The notes beneath the pieces were generated by a model. That model was not told the DNA's origin and did not search any database. It saw only the letters and a list, made by a program, of their open reading frames with translations. The position numbers and the translations under genes were made by a program. Positions 36,073-48,542 of a DNA stretch of 64,000 nt are shown one piece after another; within the stretch, counting starts at the first letter, position 1; every line of letters starts with the position of its first letter. The stretch comes from Distichodus sexfasciatus. Taxonomy: Eukaryota; Chordata; Actinopteri; Characiformes; Distichodontidae. The DNA is taken from NCBI GenBank assembly GCA_032718565.1, contig JAVGVS010000474.1, forward strand, positions 38,501-102,500, written 5' to 3'.

Positions 36073-36794
36073 ATTTTTTTTTTACAATTTTTTATAAAAT
36101 GTGTTAATAAAATTAACTTTCGCTGTTTTGGCAAAGTGCTCGGATGGTGCCAGAATTAGGACCAGCAGATCAGCAGATTACGTGGCTCAAAACATTTGAT
36201 TACTTGGGGAGAAACATTGGCATATGGCCGTGATCTGGTTAATTCCGTCAACATTGGCCTGGCCTGATTTTGTTTGTGTGTGTGTATGTGTGTGTTTGTG
36301 CCCAGACCACATGATTGAGTCGTCCGACTGGTCTTCAGATCAATATTGTTTGTAAATGTCGTCTTGGCTAATTCCAGTGCTCAAGTTCGTCCCACAGAAG
36401 ACCATCTTTCAGGATTCTGGCCAATGAAGCCTCAGGACCCAGACCATTCTCTCATCTTTAGCCAATTAGGTCTCAGGCCTGGACCCGTCTCTCATCCGCA
36501 GCCAATCAGCAAAATGAGGCCTCAGGCCCTGCACAAATGTGTCCCAGATGATCGAGTAGGGTATCATCGAGTAGAACATATATAACACACACACACGCAT
36601 CACAAGGGGTTGTACATTGTAAAAATGATTTGATCAATCAGTTATGTTAACATACTTCTTTTATGTACTACATCTTCAATCAACTTCAACTTCAACTGCA
36701 GTTTTAACTAACTTTTTTCAACTAACGTTTCAACTATTATGAGTTTTCATGACTAGGTTTAAGGTTGAATGTGTTAATACGCCATATTAGCGGT

Positions 36795-37206
36795 GTGCAG
36801 GAAAAAAACCAATCGGATCGAATCGCGATTCTTTCTCTGACGATTTAAAATCGATTCGTGCAATCCCAAAAAATCTATTCATATTTTCTATCTAACGTAA
36901 TGGCACTAGTTTCCTTTTTCCCCCGACACAAGTTCAGCTCGCCAATCCTATAGTTTGCACAATGTCGAAATCTGCCCAGATAGACCTCCTCCACGTGAGC
37001 ATGAAGAAAATGCATTACATTTAGTAAACTACATTTGATTCAGTGTGATTTTTTTCTTGATTTGCCACGATCAAATTGGAAAAGTAACTCAAAACAACAA
37101 TCTGGAAACAAATTCATCTGTGCATTGATTCGTGAATCGCTTGTGAATCGTGAATCAATTTAGATCAAGTTAGAGCCCAAGAATCGGAATCGAATCGTGC
37201 GCCCTT
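36795..37206. repeat. Repeat with GGTGTGCAG..AATCGAATCG ends (copy 1)
   Basis: Begins GCGGTGTGCAGG with GGATCGAATCGCGATTCTTT and closes with AATCGGAATCGAATCGTGCG. The middle shares CATTTGATTCA(G/C)TG, ATTTGCC and CAATCTGGAAACA with the copy at 51290-51575. It is probably a non-autonomous DNA element. Confidence 0.55.
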
Positions 37207-37462
37207 ACGCCATTTGTATTGACATTGGGCTCTTTTCCAGTAATATACAACGTTTTACAGACAAATCAGGAATAACATTCATGTAGAATGTCATGTTCTA
37301 AATGAAACAAACGGAGATTTCTTACAAAGAGCAACACAAAGATAAAACTAGACTTAGGAGGGCTTGTACGCCGATTTAAATGATTTGATCAATAAGTCTT
37401 GTTCACATACTTCTTCCGTTTCAATAATTAATAGAATTTCAAATCACTTTTCTGACTTTTCT

Positions 37463-37795
37463 GGGGCGGCACAGTGGTTAATGCTGCCGCCTCACAGTGA
37501 GAAGGTTCTGGGTTGGATCCCGGGGTCGGCTGTAGTGCCTTTCTGTGTGGAGTTCACATGCCCTCCCTGTGTTTGCCTGGGTTTTCTCTGGGGGCTCCGG
37601 TTTCCTCCTACAGTCCAAAAACATGCAATATAGATTGACTGGCGACTCTAAATTGGCCCCATAAGGCATGAATGAGAGTGTGATTGTGTGAGTGCGTGTG
37701 CCCTGCGGTACGATGGCGCTTGCCCAGGGTTGGTCCCCGCCTTATGATTTCGCTAGGGATTAAGCGGTTCGGATAATGAACGAATAAATTATTTT
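37463..37795 (+). mobile_element. tRNA-derived SINE, HE1/DANA-like
   Basis: The head GGGGCGGCACAGTGGTTAAT (A-box region) leads to CCTCACAGTGAGAAGGTTCT and the B-box region GGGTTGGATCCC. The conserved core follows (TTTCTGTGTGGAGTTCACATG, GGCTCCGGTTTCCTCC). The tail is diverged, with GGGATTAAGCGGTTCGGATAA. Confidence 0.8.
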
Positions 37796-37906
37796 TCTGT
37801 GTTTCAACTTTTTGGTTTTTAGGCAAGATCATGGAAATGAGAATGTGAAGCATCTAGAAACTAATGTAATGTAAAACTGTAAGTTGTAACTAGTGAATTT
37901 TAACAA

Positions 37907-38160
37907 GTGAATGATTATTAGTCATTGTGAACACACCACAACCACAACACACAGTACACCACCACAAAATGTGACCTCTGCATCTGACCCATCTGTGAAC
38001 GAACAGTGGGGAGCTTTGTGGAAGTGCCCGGGGAGCAGTGCTTGGGGATGGTGCCTTGCTCATGAGTGCATCAGTGGTACCTTTACCGGTCCGGGACACG
38101 ATCCGGCAACCCTCAGATCGCGGGGCCATCTCTCTTAACCGATACACTACTAACTGCCCC
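37907..38160 (-). mobile_element. tRNA-derived SINE, second family (copy 2)
   Basis: Read on the plus strand, the tail-to-head order is AATGTGACCTCTGCATCTGAC, GTGCCTTGCTCATGAGTG and TACCTTTACCGGTCCGGGA. The tRNA-like head complement ends in ACTGCCCC. It lies directly after the HE1-like SINE. Confidence 0.7.
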
Positions 38161-40151
38161 TGCTACCAACTATGCCTATGTTTGAGAGTTAATATGTTAA
38201 TACGCCACACAGGCTGTAAAAATACATCTGGTTCAACTTAAAAACTTAAGCTCAATTGCTGCCTTAAAGTAAATTCAAACTGAGTGATTTCAAGTCACCT
38301 TTTAAGTCTACTTTCAGCTTTTATATTGCTCTCTGCAAGAAATCCATGTTGAACCTGGTGTTTCACCTGAATGTTATATCTGAATTTTCTGTAAAATGTT
38401 GTTTACTACTAGAAAGACTCCCAATTTATTGCTATTTCACTTTCACAACTACACAAAGTTTCTGTACGTAGACCTGTACATTTAGGTTAATGTAGCATTT
38501 TCAAATTTTCATTTTAACGAACAGACTTCAGACCTGAATTTGAAACCTAAAAGGTTAGTTATTATTGTGTGAAAGAAGTTAACATGACTTATTGAACATG
38601 ACGTCTACAGCTTTCTGCTTGTCCGTTACACTTGTAGCCGATTTAAAATGAGTTTGATTGAACATCGCTTCAAGAGCTGGACTCATTTTAACACCAAAGC
38701 TTTCCTCTCGACTAGCTTACTCTTTGTTTTGTTGGTGCCTTAAGATTTTTAGAGCTGCTTCGCGGAGCGTGGACGGACGTGTCTCCCATGGACTCCAGTA
38801 GAGCATGAAGGGAAAAGTGCGCTTTTATCTAAAATAGGGCTTGCAGAAACTCCCGGCTTAACACCAGCGCTTCTGAAACGCAACTCTGAGAAATGTAGTG
38901 CAATGTTACAGCTATAAATAAGCACTAATAAATCAAAAGGCTAATTTGGCTTTGATTTCATGGCAGATTTACCTTAACGTGGAATATAATGAGCATCCAA
39001 ATTCATTGTAACTTTGCAAGAAATGCTTCCACCGTCACAATTCCGTCTCTGAACGACCTTCACACGACTTTGACCAGATGCAGCTGAGATGTAATGTACA
39101 AGTCCTCATCTACAGTGTTATTATCATGTAAATATTTGAGAAGCCGATCTGACAGCACAGATTTTTCACTGCTCATCATGCCTGCCGATATCAGAAAGTC
39201 TGCTACGATACAGTTTCGATGAGGCAGCATACATCGTATGCAGTCATTTCCAGTCCTATCAAATCACAAGAAACGACTTAAATATCATTTCGTTTGCTTT
39301 TGTTCCTGAGCTCAACCAGACATTTAAATTGAGCAGAATCTCAATTTAAATAAAAATAGACCTTCTGTTCAAAAACGATATAAAATTATGTATTATATCA
39401 GTGATGTGTCATTTGGGATCGATGTATCAGTGTAGATTGATGTATCGTATCGTTACATCCCTAGCTGAAATGGACGGTGTGAGGTGTATCTCAGAGCTGA
39501 GTATTCACCTTTGGAAATTCTCTCATTTCAGGTTGTTGCTCTAGCTTTCTAGTTCTTATAAAACCATCAGTGGAAAGTGTCTCAAAATGTTGTACTTTTT
39601 ACATATAATACATAAATATAGTCGCAAGTGGCAATATGAGGGGTCCAAGCATAACTAGCAATAAGAAGCACAGTACCATCTGAGTCAGTAAGCGTCAAAA
39701 AATCGCACAACCTCATTAATCATATCAAGACATCTTGATCTGGAGTTATTTAAAATAACATTTTGCCATTCTAATACACAGTTTTCTCCCTCTGTCACTC
39801 AGCATTACCTCAGTTTTGACAAGTTGCCTTACGCTGTCAACTGAAACACACGCCACATAATGACTGAGGCGCCACCGTGCTTCACACAAGTGCTAGAGAC
39901 AGGCATCAGTGTACCTCTTGCTGGATCTGGCATGTTTGTGAACCAGAAATGATCAAACTTGACCTTGTTGCTCTGTAAGACATTCCGCCACAACACGCAT
40001 AGTGCACTCTCTTCTGCTTGTTGTCTTCTGCAAAAAAGGGCTTTGTAAGATCCCTTTAAAGCCTTTTCTTAAAAGTAAAAGTAATTGTCAAAACATGAGC
40101 TTTGATATTATAAGTCACCAGTGTTGTGTGTTGAGTTGAGTCAGTTTAAGT

Positions 40152-40372
40152 GAATGATTATTTGTCCTTGTGAACACACCACAGCACACAAAGCACCATA
40201 AAATGTGACCTCTGCATTTGACCCATCCGTGAAGGAGCAGTGGGCAGCTTTCTGGCAGTGCCCGGTGAACAGTACCTTGCTTATTAGTACCTCAGTGGCA
40301 CCTTTACCAGGCCGGGACTTCCAATCATGGCGTCAACTCCCTGACAGTTGTTACCAACTGCCCCGACTAGAT
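40152..40372 (-). mobile_element. tRNA-derived SINE, second family (copy 3)
   Basis: Same order of words: GTGAACACACCACAGCACA, AATGTGACCTCTGCATTTGA, AGCAGTGGGCAGC, CAGTGGCACCTTTACC, then the head complement ending TTACCAACTGCCCC. Confidence 0.7.
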
Positions 40373-41454
40373 TGACTAGATCTGGGTGTGATAGTGACTA
40401 TAATTTCCAAAGGCATATCTGATTTAAAACCATCCATTTAAGACATCACTCGCATGGGCATCCATTATTGGATCACTTTCTTCATGTTCAATATCACCAT
40501 CTGTCCTGCATTCACACAGTTTAAAATATCCCACGTTGTAGTTAGGGGTGTTACGATACATCGATCGACATTGATACATCGATTCAGCGATCAATGAGCC
40601 CATAGCATTGATGCAGAATGAAAACATCGATTAGACATCATATTGCAATATTGTCATTTTATCCTAAACACAGGTTTATTTTTATTAAAAGAAAAGATTG
40701 CTTTTCATTTACAAGTCTGGTTGAGTTCAGGAATAAAAATATGAAATCATAATTGCTTTTTCTGACAAATGTTATTGCCTCATACTGTCAAAAAAAGTTT
40801 TGATCAGTTAGTCACATTAACATAAATAAACTTAAAACATTTATATAATTTAAATACCTTTTAATTGTTTTTAGTGTTACACAAATTCACAAAAAAAGTT
40901 TAACTTAAAACTGTAAATTACTGCTTATCTAAAAGTGAATGTGTTAAAAATCCGTTTAAAAAATCATTAAAAAACATAAGTTCAAGTAAAAACAAATGGA
41001 GCATACTACTTCAACTCATTATTTTAAGTCTAGTTTTAGCTTTGTATTTTTGTCTGTAAGAAATCCACATTTAGGGCCAATTTTCCCAGTCAAGGATTGG
41101 GTCTAGTCTTAGACTAGCTCTGAGTTTGAAAGGTAGTCCAAGACTAGGCTTAATCCATGAACAAGAAACCAGCCCATTGTGGTTCACTTAGAACTTTACA
41201 TTCTATGTCAAAGTTATATCTGTGAAATGTTATATATTAATGAAAAGATCCACAATATGTTGCTATTTCAATCTCACCAGGTTCAATACATAACGTTTAT
41301 TTATTTCGTATAAACGCATTCGCTCTTAAACATTGCCGTAGTTGTTACACAGAAGGTTGAAGTAAATGACAGGAGTATGTTAACATGACTTAATGATCAA
41401 ATTATTTTTATAGCTACTTATATTTAAAGATCCAGTCAATAGCTACAGTCAGTA

Positions 41455-41945
41455 GCCGGTAAGTTACTTTCAAAATTTAATACGTTACATGCTACTAGTT
41501 ACTGTTATTTCAAAGTAATTCATTACAATATTAATATACTTTACGATACATTTGAGTAACTTTCAGCAAAATAACTGCGGAAGTAGGACTTGCCATTCTA
41601 AAATGCTAAAAGGTAGTTTACTGCAGTTCCTTCTACATCCAGTGGAGGGCGATGTGGTGTAGCATAATGGCTGTAGCCACGCAGTCTGTAGGGAATAGCT
41701 CTTTTACTCACAGAATTTTCCTCTTGTGCCAAAGGTCTCACAGTGTTAGTTTTTGAAAAAACCAAAAACCGAACAGCCCTAAATCTCAGATTAAAAACAT
41801 GTTGTAGTGTGCGATACTAAAATATGTAACGATCATAATATTTCCTGAAAATGTATTAGTAATGCCTTAAATTACTGCGTTACAGCAAAAGGTAATACAT
41901 TGCTGTAATTTTGTCACTTTCATAACGTTACTCCTAACACTAGTA
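41455..41945. mobile_element. hAT-like non-autonomous repeat, second copy
   Basis: Rich in GTTACT / AAGTAA words and ending CATAACGTTACTCCTAACACT, the inverse of the CAGTGTTGGGAGTAACG end at 15815. It is diverged and holds no transposase. Confidence 0.5.
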
Positions 41946-41980
41946 CTCAGTAGAGTCATTCATTTTAGTTAACTACTCAT

Positions 41981-42346
41981 TAAGGCCTCATTCACATGGA
42001 CGTCTGAACCAGGGGTTTTTCTGGCGTTCGTGGCGCCAGGTGAGCGCCGACTGAACGCTGACCGTTTTTCTGCTCATTGGAGCAAATCAAAACGTCCACA
42101 CGGGCGTTCAGCACCGGCGTTCGGCCGGCTGCGCGTTCGGGTGGCACCAAATAAACGCTGCATGCAACGTTTTCTTGGCGTCAAAATCCCAACAAACACG
42201 AGGAAAACAATGCTATTGCCAACGCCAGTGAAACGCTATTGCGAATGCCAGTGAAACGCCAATCGAACGCAGCTACTAAACGCAGCAAAAATGCGTATGG
42301 CGTTCGGAGGGCGTTCATTTCCAACGTCCGTGTGGACGAGGCCTAA
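41981..42346. mobile_element. MITE with TAAGGCCTC / GAGGCCTAA ends
   Basis: The left end TAAGGCCTCATTCACATGGA matches, imperfectly, the inverse of the right end (TCCGTGTGGACGAGGCCTAA). The interior is rich in GGCGTTC and AACGC(C/T)A words, giving it CpG-rich composition unlike the flanks. The open frame across it is not a gene. Confidence 0.65.
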
Positions 42347-42485
42347 CACTTGACAAATTTTCATCAGCGATATTGTCAATTATATTGATGAATCGTTGCA
42401 GCCCTGCTGTTCTAGACCGTATCTAATTAGTTGACTATATCAAAGCTTGAAATACTCCTTTAAGATGGTGTATTATTTGTACGTG

Positions 42486-42515
42486 GATATGTGTGTGTAT
42501 GTGTGTGTGTGTGTC
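42486..42515 (+). repeat. (GT)n microsatellite cluster
   Basis: The first of four GT runs within 450 bp. The others are near 42,700-42,722, 42,776-42,800 and 42,906-42,928. Confidence 0.85.
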
Positions 42516-43433
42516 CGTGCAGCCACCAGCATGTATGAATACAAGCCGAATATGAGTCAGTGTGCGTAATTGCGTGTGAACGTGGACGCTCCGCAGCCGA
42601 TAAGATGCTAAGTTGCCTTGTCAGAGCAGCAGGAAGTCGCACAACATACGACAACACGGGGCTTAAGGCTTTTCATGAGATAGTGTGTAGGAGTAGTGTG
42701 CGTGTGTGTGTGTGTGTGTGTATTATACCATTTTTTCTAACGCTCTCAGTGTGTCTGGGTGTTTGTATGTGAATGTGTGTGTGTGTGTGTGTGCGTGTGT
42801 TACACCATTATCTAATAATCCAAAATACAACTAGTAGATCAATAGAAAGCTTGTTGCTAGGACATTTAAGGCTGTTAAATATAAAGGAGTGTATGAATAT
42901 AACGCTGTGTGTGTGTGTGTGTGTGTGTGGAGGAAGGCTCATTTGAATAGTTGCTATGGATACCAAGTGCTGCTAAACTGAAAGGCAAAACCAAACAGCA
43001 CATCTCTCTGCCTCTTTTCCCTTTCTTCTGTCATCCTCTGTCACTTTCTCTCTCCTTCTCTTCCTCCTGCTGCAGCTGTCACTCCGTTTGGCTTTCATTC
43101 ATTTGGGCTTTACCTGTGCCCTCATTTATGACTAATTGTTTCCATCATGCTGTTTTGTCCTCTCCCTTTCTCGCGTTCTCTGCCTTTTGCTCCCTCTCTT
43201 TTTTGGTCTCCTTCTCACTTTCGTGTCTTTCCCTCTTGGCTTTTTTTTCCCTTTCCCTTTTCTCCCCCTATGAACTGTATGTGGTTATTTAATTCCCTAC
43301 ACACTCTCTCTATCTCCCTCCCTCCCTCCCTCCCTCCCTCCCTGCCTTCTCTCCTCTCTCTGTTCTTTTCCTCCCACTCGTTCTCCTCCTCCCTCGCTCC
43401 AGTCACTCGTCTCAAGCGAAGTGAGCGCATTCA

Positions 43434-43490
43434 CAATTAGCATGTGTACCTGCAATTAGCACTGACAAACCTCCAATAATTAGCCCTGTA
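43434..43490. promoter_or_regulatory. Cluster of ATTAGC homeodomain-like motifs
   Basis: Three ATTAGC words (CACAATTAGC, GCAATTAGC, ATAATTAGCC) fall within about 50 bp of complex sequence, with pyrimidine repeats on both sides. Dense TAATT-type cores are typical of developmental enhancers. The assignment is inferred from motif density only. Confidence 0.3.
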
Positions 43491-43919
43491 AGAGCTGCCT
43501 TTCTTTTGGAGTAATCCCCAAGTTTTTTTCCCTTTCTTTTCAACCCCCACTTCTTTCTTTCTTTCTTTCTCTCTCGCTTTTCTGCTTCCCTCGCCTCTCG
43601 TCCTCCCCAGAGCGCTCGTCATGTTTTTCTGCGGAGCTCGGCTTGTGTACTTCGCCTTAATGCCACTGTGCCAGCCCCTTAAGAGAAGCTCTAGCTGAAA
43701 GAGGGAGGCAGATGACACACACACACACACACACACCTAATGCCCTGTTGCTTTTGCGACAAATTTTGATTTATGTACTCTGAAGGCAGACACGCACACT
43801 TTTTTGCACGTTTGCCAGTGACTAAGCGTTCGTCATGGCATCGCCGCTAATGAGAACAGCAGTAAACGATGAACGAGTTCTCTTCAGGCGCTTCGAAAGG
43901 AACGGAATGGATAAAGGGT

Positions 43920-44505
43920 GGTGTTGTAGTACTGTGTAAACCAGTTTTTGAAAGTCTCAGTCTTGTCTCGGACTCGGCCGTATTTGTACTCAGTCTAGTC
44001 ATGGACTCGGACAAAGCGGAGTCGGGATTTTATTTCGCGACCAGCCGAGACCACAACTCTGACAATAATACTATTAAAATTCTTTTAAACGGACGCAGGC
44101 ATTTTGCGTTGTTTATTAACTAGTGTTTTAATAACTCAGATTCCTTTTAACATACAGAAACCTCACACATACACCGTTAGACTCAAAAGACTTTGAACTT
44201 ACCGGACATTACATTAATGTATGTTACGTTTTTTTTGTAATTCTGTGCACAAAACCTGACGTAATTATATTATTTGCAATGTAAACATATCCATTAGCGC
44301 CTGCGACTCTAATATGGAACGCCATCACATGCAAAAATGTAGTTCTCTTCCAGAAAGGCCAAAAGTAGCTCATTTTATAGGCCAAAACGATTCCAATCGG
44401 CTCAAATCTCAGCCCTTCAGATTCTTGGTCTGGTCTCGGTCTCGACGCACTCTGGTCTCGGTCAGGATTTAGTCTCGGTCTAGGTGGTCTTGACCCCTAC
44501 TTTAA
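43920..44505. repeat. Interspersed repeat rich in TCTCGGTCT words
   Basis: Begins GTGTTGTAGTACTGTGTAAAC, with GTCTCAGTCTTGTCTCGGAC inside. It ends with GGTCTCGGTC, GTCTCGGTCTAGGTGG and TTGACCCCTAC. It resembles a family common in fish genomes; class not determined. Confidence 0.4.
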
Positions 44506-44509
44506 TTAA

Positions 44510-44800
44510 GGGGTGGAGGAACAAGGAGAGAATGAACGGAAAGGTGGATCATAAGGGTGGTTGAGGGAGAAGAATGAAAGAGAAAAAAGAGAGACAGCGA
44601 TAGTGAGAGAGGGTAATAGTGAGTGTGATGGATGGAGAGGTAAATGAGGGGGGAGTAGGAGACAAAAAGAGATGGACAGGGATTGATGGAGGGGTAGAAA
44701 AGGTGGGGGGATGAGAGTGAGAGAGGGATTGATGGAGGTTTTGATGAGGGGTGGAGTGTGCGTGTGTGTGTTTCAGAGAGGGATGGTTTCTTAAGAGGAC
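44510..44800 (+). repeat. Purine-rich GA low-complexity tract
   Basis: Irregular GAGAGA / GGATGGAGG repeats (for example GAGAGGGATTGATGGAGG) with strong strand asymmetry. No coding frame. Confidence 0.7.
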
Positions 44801-46719
44801 CTGGTCAATAGATGTTTAAGGGAGAGATATTTGCTATCCATTTGACACTGTGTGTGTGAGTGTGTGTCATTCTTTGGATCAATCAACTGGTGTGTCATTC
44901 TGTCTAAACACATTTGGTGTGTGTCTATGGCACACACATAGATCTCTCTCTCTTCAACCCTCATCATCGCCTTTTTCTCTCTGTCTGTCGCTATCTTTTC
45001 ATCATCTGTCTGTCACTCTCTTTCACGGCTGTTCTCGCTGTCCTTTGGAAGCGTCATTGTGCTTCACTGTCCACGTCTACAAGAGCACTCGTGTTAACTG
45101 TGCCGTTTCTGTTGGAGACCGTCTTGCCCCTTCAACAACGATAACACAAAAAAACGAGGTTGAGTTCACACGGATGATTTATTTATCACAAAACTATAAA
45201 AGCATCCAACAAATGCACATCTAGGCCACACCACACCACGCCACACCTTACAAGTAAATGCGACAAACGTGTTTGCGGAAAGTGATGCATGACCAGCTTT
45301 GTTCTGTTATATTTGCATGTTACTCAAATGGCTTGGAGTTAATGTTTGAATGGCTGTTAAGTCAGAGTTGAAGGGATTGAAGTCGGCTGCGTCTAATTTG
45401 GCTTTTGGAGAAAAGAATAACCCGACTTGTTTCGCTTTATATAACTGAAGTAGGTAACGGAAAGTAATTTTACTTCCATTTTACCATTTTATGTCACCAT
45501 AAAACCTGATGACTCAAGTTCAACTCAAGGAACTCTAGAGGAAACCGATTGCCTCAAATAATGTAGCGTTTATAAATGTATATATTTACAAAGGTATATA
45601 TTTATATAAATGTATACATTTAAACACAAAATTGTATTTAAATTGAGTATAAGTAAGTCATGTAATTATTGTTATAGTCTATTAAGAGTATTCATTCAGT
45701 TATTTGAACTGAAAATCTCAAGTATTTTGCACTTATATGTATAAATGATACATATAAATTCCAATTAACTTAGGTTACATCACTTACATGTACTCTTCTT
45801 CTTAGCATTAGTCTGCCGAGTATCCGTTTCCAATAATATCCTTGTCACACCAGATCGTTTCCAAAAAGTATTGGTTTACACAAATCCGCATGAATACACA
45901 GTCAAGAACTCAGTCAAGGCAATCAGAATCCTGAAAAAAACCTAAACAACGAATGACACAACTTCCTATTGCTGTTGCGCACCTGACGCTAATGCATTTT
46001 CTGTCGCATACTGTGACGCTTGACAACTTTAACTTCTGTTTTCCTCTGTCTACATGCAGACATGAAAACTCAGTTTTCCCAAATCTCTGTTTTGGCCGGC
46101 GGTAATCGTTTTTTAGTGAATTGAACCTCCGTTTATGTGGAAACGCAAAAATGCACAGATCTAACATTGTTTTCCTAGATATTCGGCTATGTGTAAAGTG
46201 GCCTGAGTGACCAAATTTTGTCAAACTTTTAAGCAATGTTAACAATTTAGGGCCTATGTCCACTAAACAATTTTTTTTCCCGATGAGAGCACTTAAAAAC
46301 CTGACCTCCAAGCGCTTTCTCTCAGCGCTCGTTGTTGCTAAGTTATAAAAAGCGCCATTTCAACCTGTTTCTTTGAGATCGTTAGTTTAGCCGGCAAAGA
46401 TGGAGAGAAATCACATCTTAGCATTAGTGGCAGCGTTTGAAATAGATTCTCACGTCTTCGAGACGAGAGTGGGTGCGTGAAATCTTCTCCAGCTGCTCCA
46501 GATTTGTACTGAGTTTTTGACAGTATATGCCCCACCCCTTCCGTGATGTTGATTGGCTAGCGAGGAACAAGTGACATTGACGACCGCAGTGCTATTTTAA
46601 AAGTTGAAGCGCTTGAAGCACGTTGTACATTTCTTCCACTCCTTCTTCATCTTACCTCAAACAATTTTCAGTAACTACAATTGATCACCACCACCATAAA
46701 TAAACCAGAAATCAGTCAG

Positions 46720-46862
46720 TCAGTTAGTCAGTCATTGTCTGAACCACTTAATCCCAACTGCGGTCGCAGGGGAACTGGAGCCTTTCTCAGGAACTTGCGG
46801 GCACAGACGGGGTACAACCCTGGGCAGGGACCAGCACACTGCAGGACACACACACTCACACA
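46720..46862 (-). mobile_element. Partial HE1-like SINE (3' part)
   Basis: TGAACCACTTAATCCCAACTG, GGTCGCAGGGG and the following GGGTACAACCCTGGGCAGGG match, in inverse, the tail of the HE1-like SINE at 13726. The tRNA-like head is missing. Confidence 0.5.
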
Positions 46863-46929
46863 ATTAAACCAGAAATGTAAGATGATTTTACATCTTTGTT
46901 CCCTTAATAAACTCCAAACAGATTTGTGA

Positions 46930-48180
46930 CACACTTGTGGTTAATTTGTGGCAAACAGTGCCACAAGTTATGTTGCCACAAGTTTGCCATTGTCAGCCAC
47001 TAGTAGTAAACTTTCTGCTACGTTCTGGCAACAATGACAAATTTCCACTTGTGGCATTGATTTGCCAAAACAATTCGCCACCAATGGCAAACTTGTAGTG
47101 AACCTTTGGTGACAAATTTACACATTTGCTAGAAGTCCACCACAAGTTTGTCACAAATTTGCTGCAACATTGCCAAAGGTTAACAACAACTGTTTGCCAG
47201 AAGTCTAAAAATTTTTTCTTCAAGGTTAAAAAGACTTTATTTGTCACATACATTTTTATAGAAGTACAAACACATGCTGATTCTTTCCGAAGACTGTGCC
47301 AATTCAAATAGTAATGAACAAAAAACAACCAAATTGGAACATGACCAAAATTTGCTCCATCATTGCATGTATTTTTGTATCTGACCGTGTTTATTTTATG
47401 CTATTGCAGACTGTTAGACAGGTTTAGTATTAGAGTCATTGGAAATTTGAAATGTAATTTGGGAGTTTGAAAAGTTTTGGATGAGGTTTATAAACTTCAC
47501 ATTTCACTTTTCCGTGTCTTGCTTTTTTTGATACCTTGGCTGAAATGCTGAGAGTTGACTGACAGGTAGCCACACCTCTTTCCAAGCCCTCAATACACAC
47601 CCACGTCAAAAAAAATAGATGCCCAGACATGTCTAGACATGCCCCAACCGTCTTGAAGATAGTTTATTTAGGCATTGAGGCACTGTCTAAAAAACTATTT
47701 TCAAGATGTTTGGGGCATGTCTGAACATGTCCATTTTTAGATGTGGGTGTGTGTTAACATTTTTTGATGATTTTTCGTATAAAAGAGACACCTTGTAATA
47801 AAACAGGCGAAGGAAAGTGAGTGGAAAACTATAGTTTTGACTCACGTGTTGCCTCTTACAAAAATTTTAGGCTTCTGGCAAGCAGTTAACCTTTGGCGAT
47901 GTTGCCACAAATTTGCAGCGAGGTCATATTTTCATATACAAATTAGGGTTGTCTCAAACTTGTGGCGGACTTCTGCCAAACCTAGACCCCATTTACACAT
48001 AGCCGGGTATCTGGGAAAACGATGATATAGCCAGACTGGTTCTTGTAGGCCACTACTGAGGTTCAGTAGAAGCTTACCATTACTGGCAAATGGTGGCGCT
48101 AGCACTAGAGATGGCCACTACAGGCAAATTTGTCACCAAAAGTTCATTGCAAGTTTGCCATTACTTCCATCACTTTTGCT
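46930..48180. repeat. Repeat-derived region with CACAAGTTTGCCA / TTTGCCAGAAGT words
   Basis: Words such as GCCACAAGTTTGCCA, CTTGTGGCA, TTAACCTTTGGCGATGTTGCC and TTGCCAGAAGTC recur in both orientations on either side of the foldback at 47592-47755. This suggests a decayed DNA element interrupted by another. Confidence 0.4.
47592..47755. mobile_element. Foldback element, about 164 bp
   Basis: The left arm (AATACACACCCACGTC, GACATGCCCCAACCGTCTTG, AAGATAGTTT) is an imperfect inverse of the right arm (AAACTATTTTCAAGATG, TTTGGGGCATGTC, GATGTGGGTGTGTGTT). The arms are about 70 nt and the loop is short. It contains no frame. Confidence 0.6.
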
Positions 48181-48542
48181 TCAGTTATGTAACCTTTTAT
48201 AACATTATATATATTTTACACAATTCTTTAAAAAAATATATAAATGGTGTCATGAACTGTGGACAACACATTGTGGTGATAGACGTAGGCCTGTTTCCAG
48301 TTTCAAGGTATAAAAAAGTCACAGTTTCTGAGCCATGTAAAATTTTTGTCATACTGTTTCTGCTTTACGAGCTGCTTTTTATAACTCATCAAAGACAGAA
48401 AGTGCAGGAATCCCTCAGGTCGCGTGCAGTGTAGAGTAAAACCTTGTTCACTCTACATGATATTAAAGGTTTTAAGTTGCAGACAAAAGCCCTTGATCGG
48501 GCTGAACTGAATTTTTTCAGTATGTGGGAACAGTATAAAGTA

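Noticed and set aside
42030..42254. A 74-codon Arg-rich frame
   Set aside because: Lies wholly inside a MITE with GCGTTC repeats.
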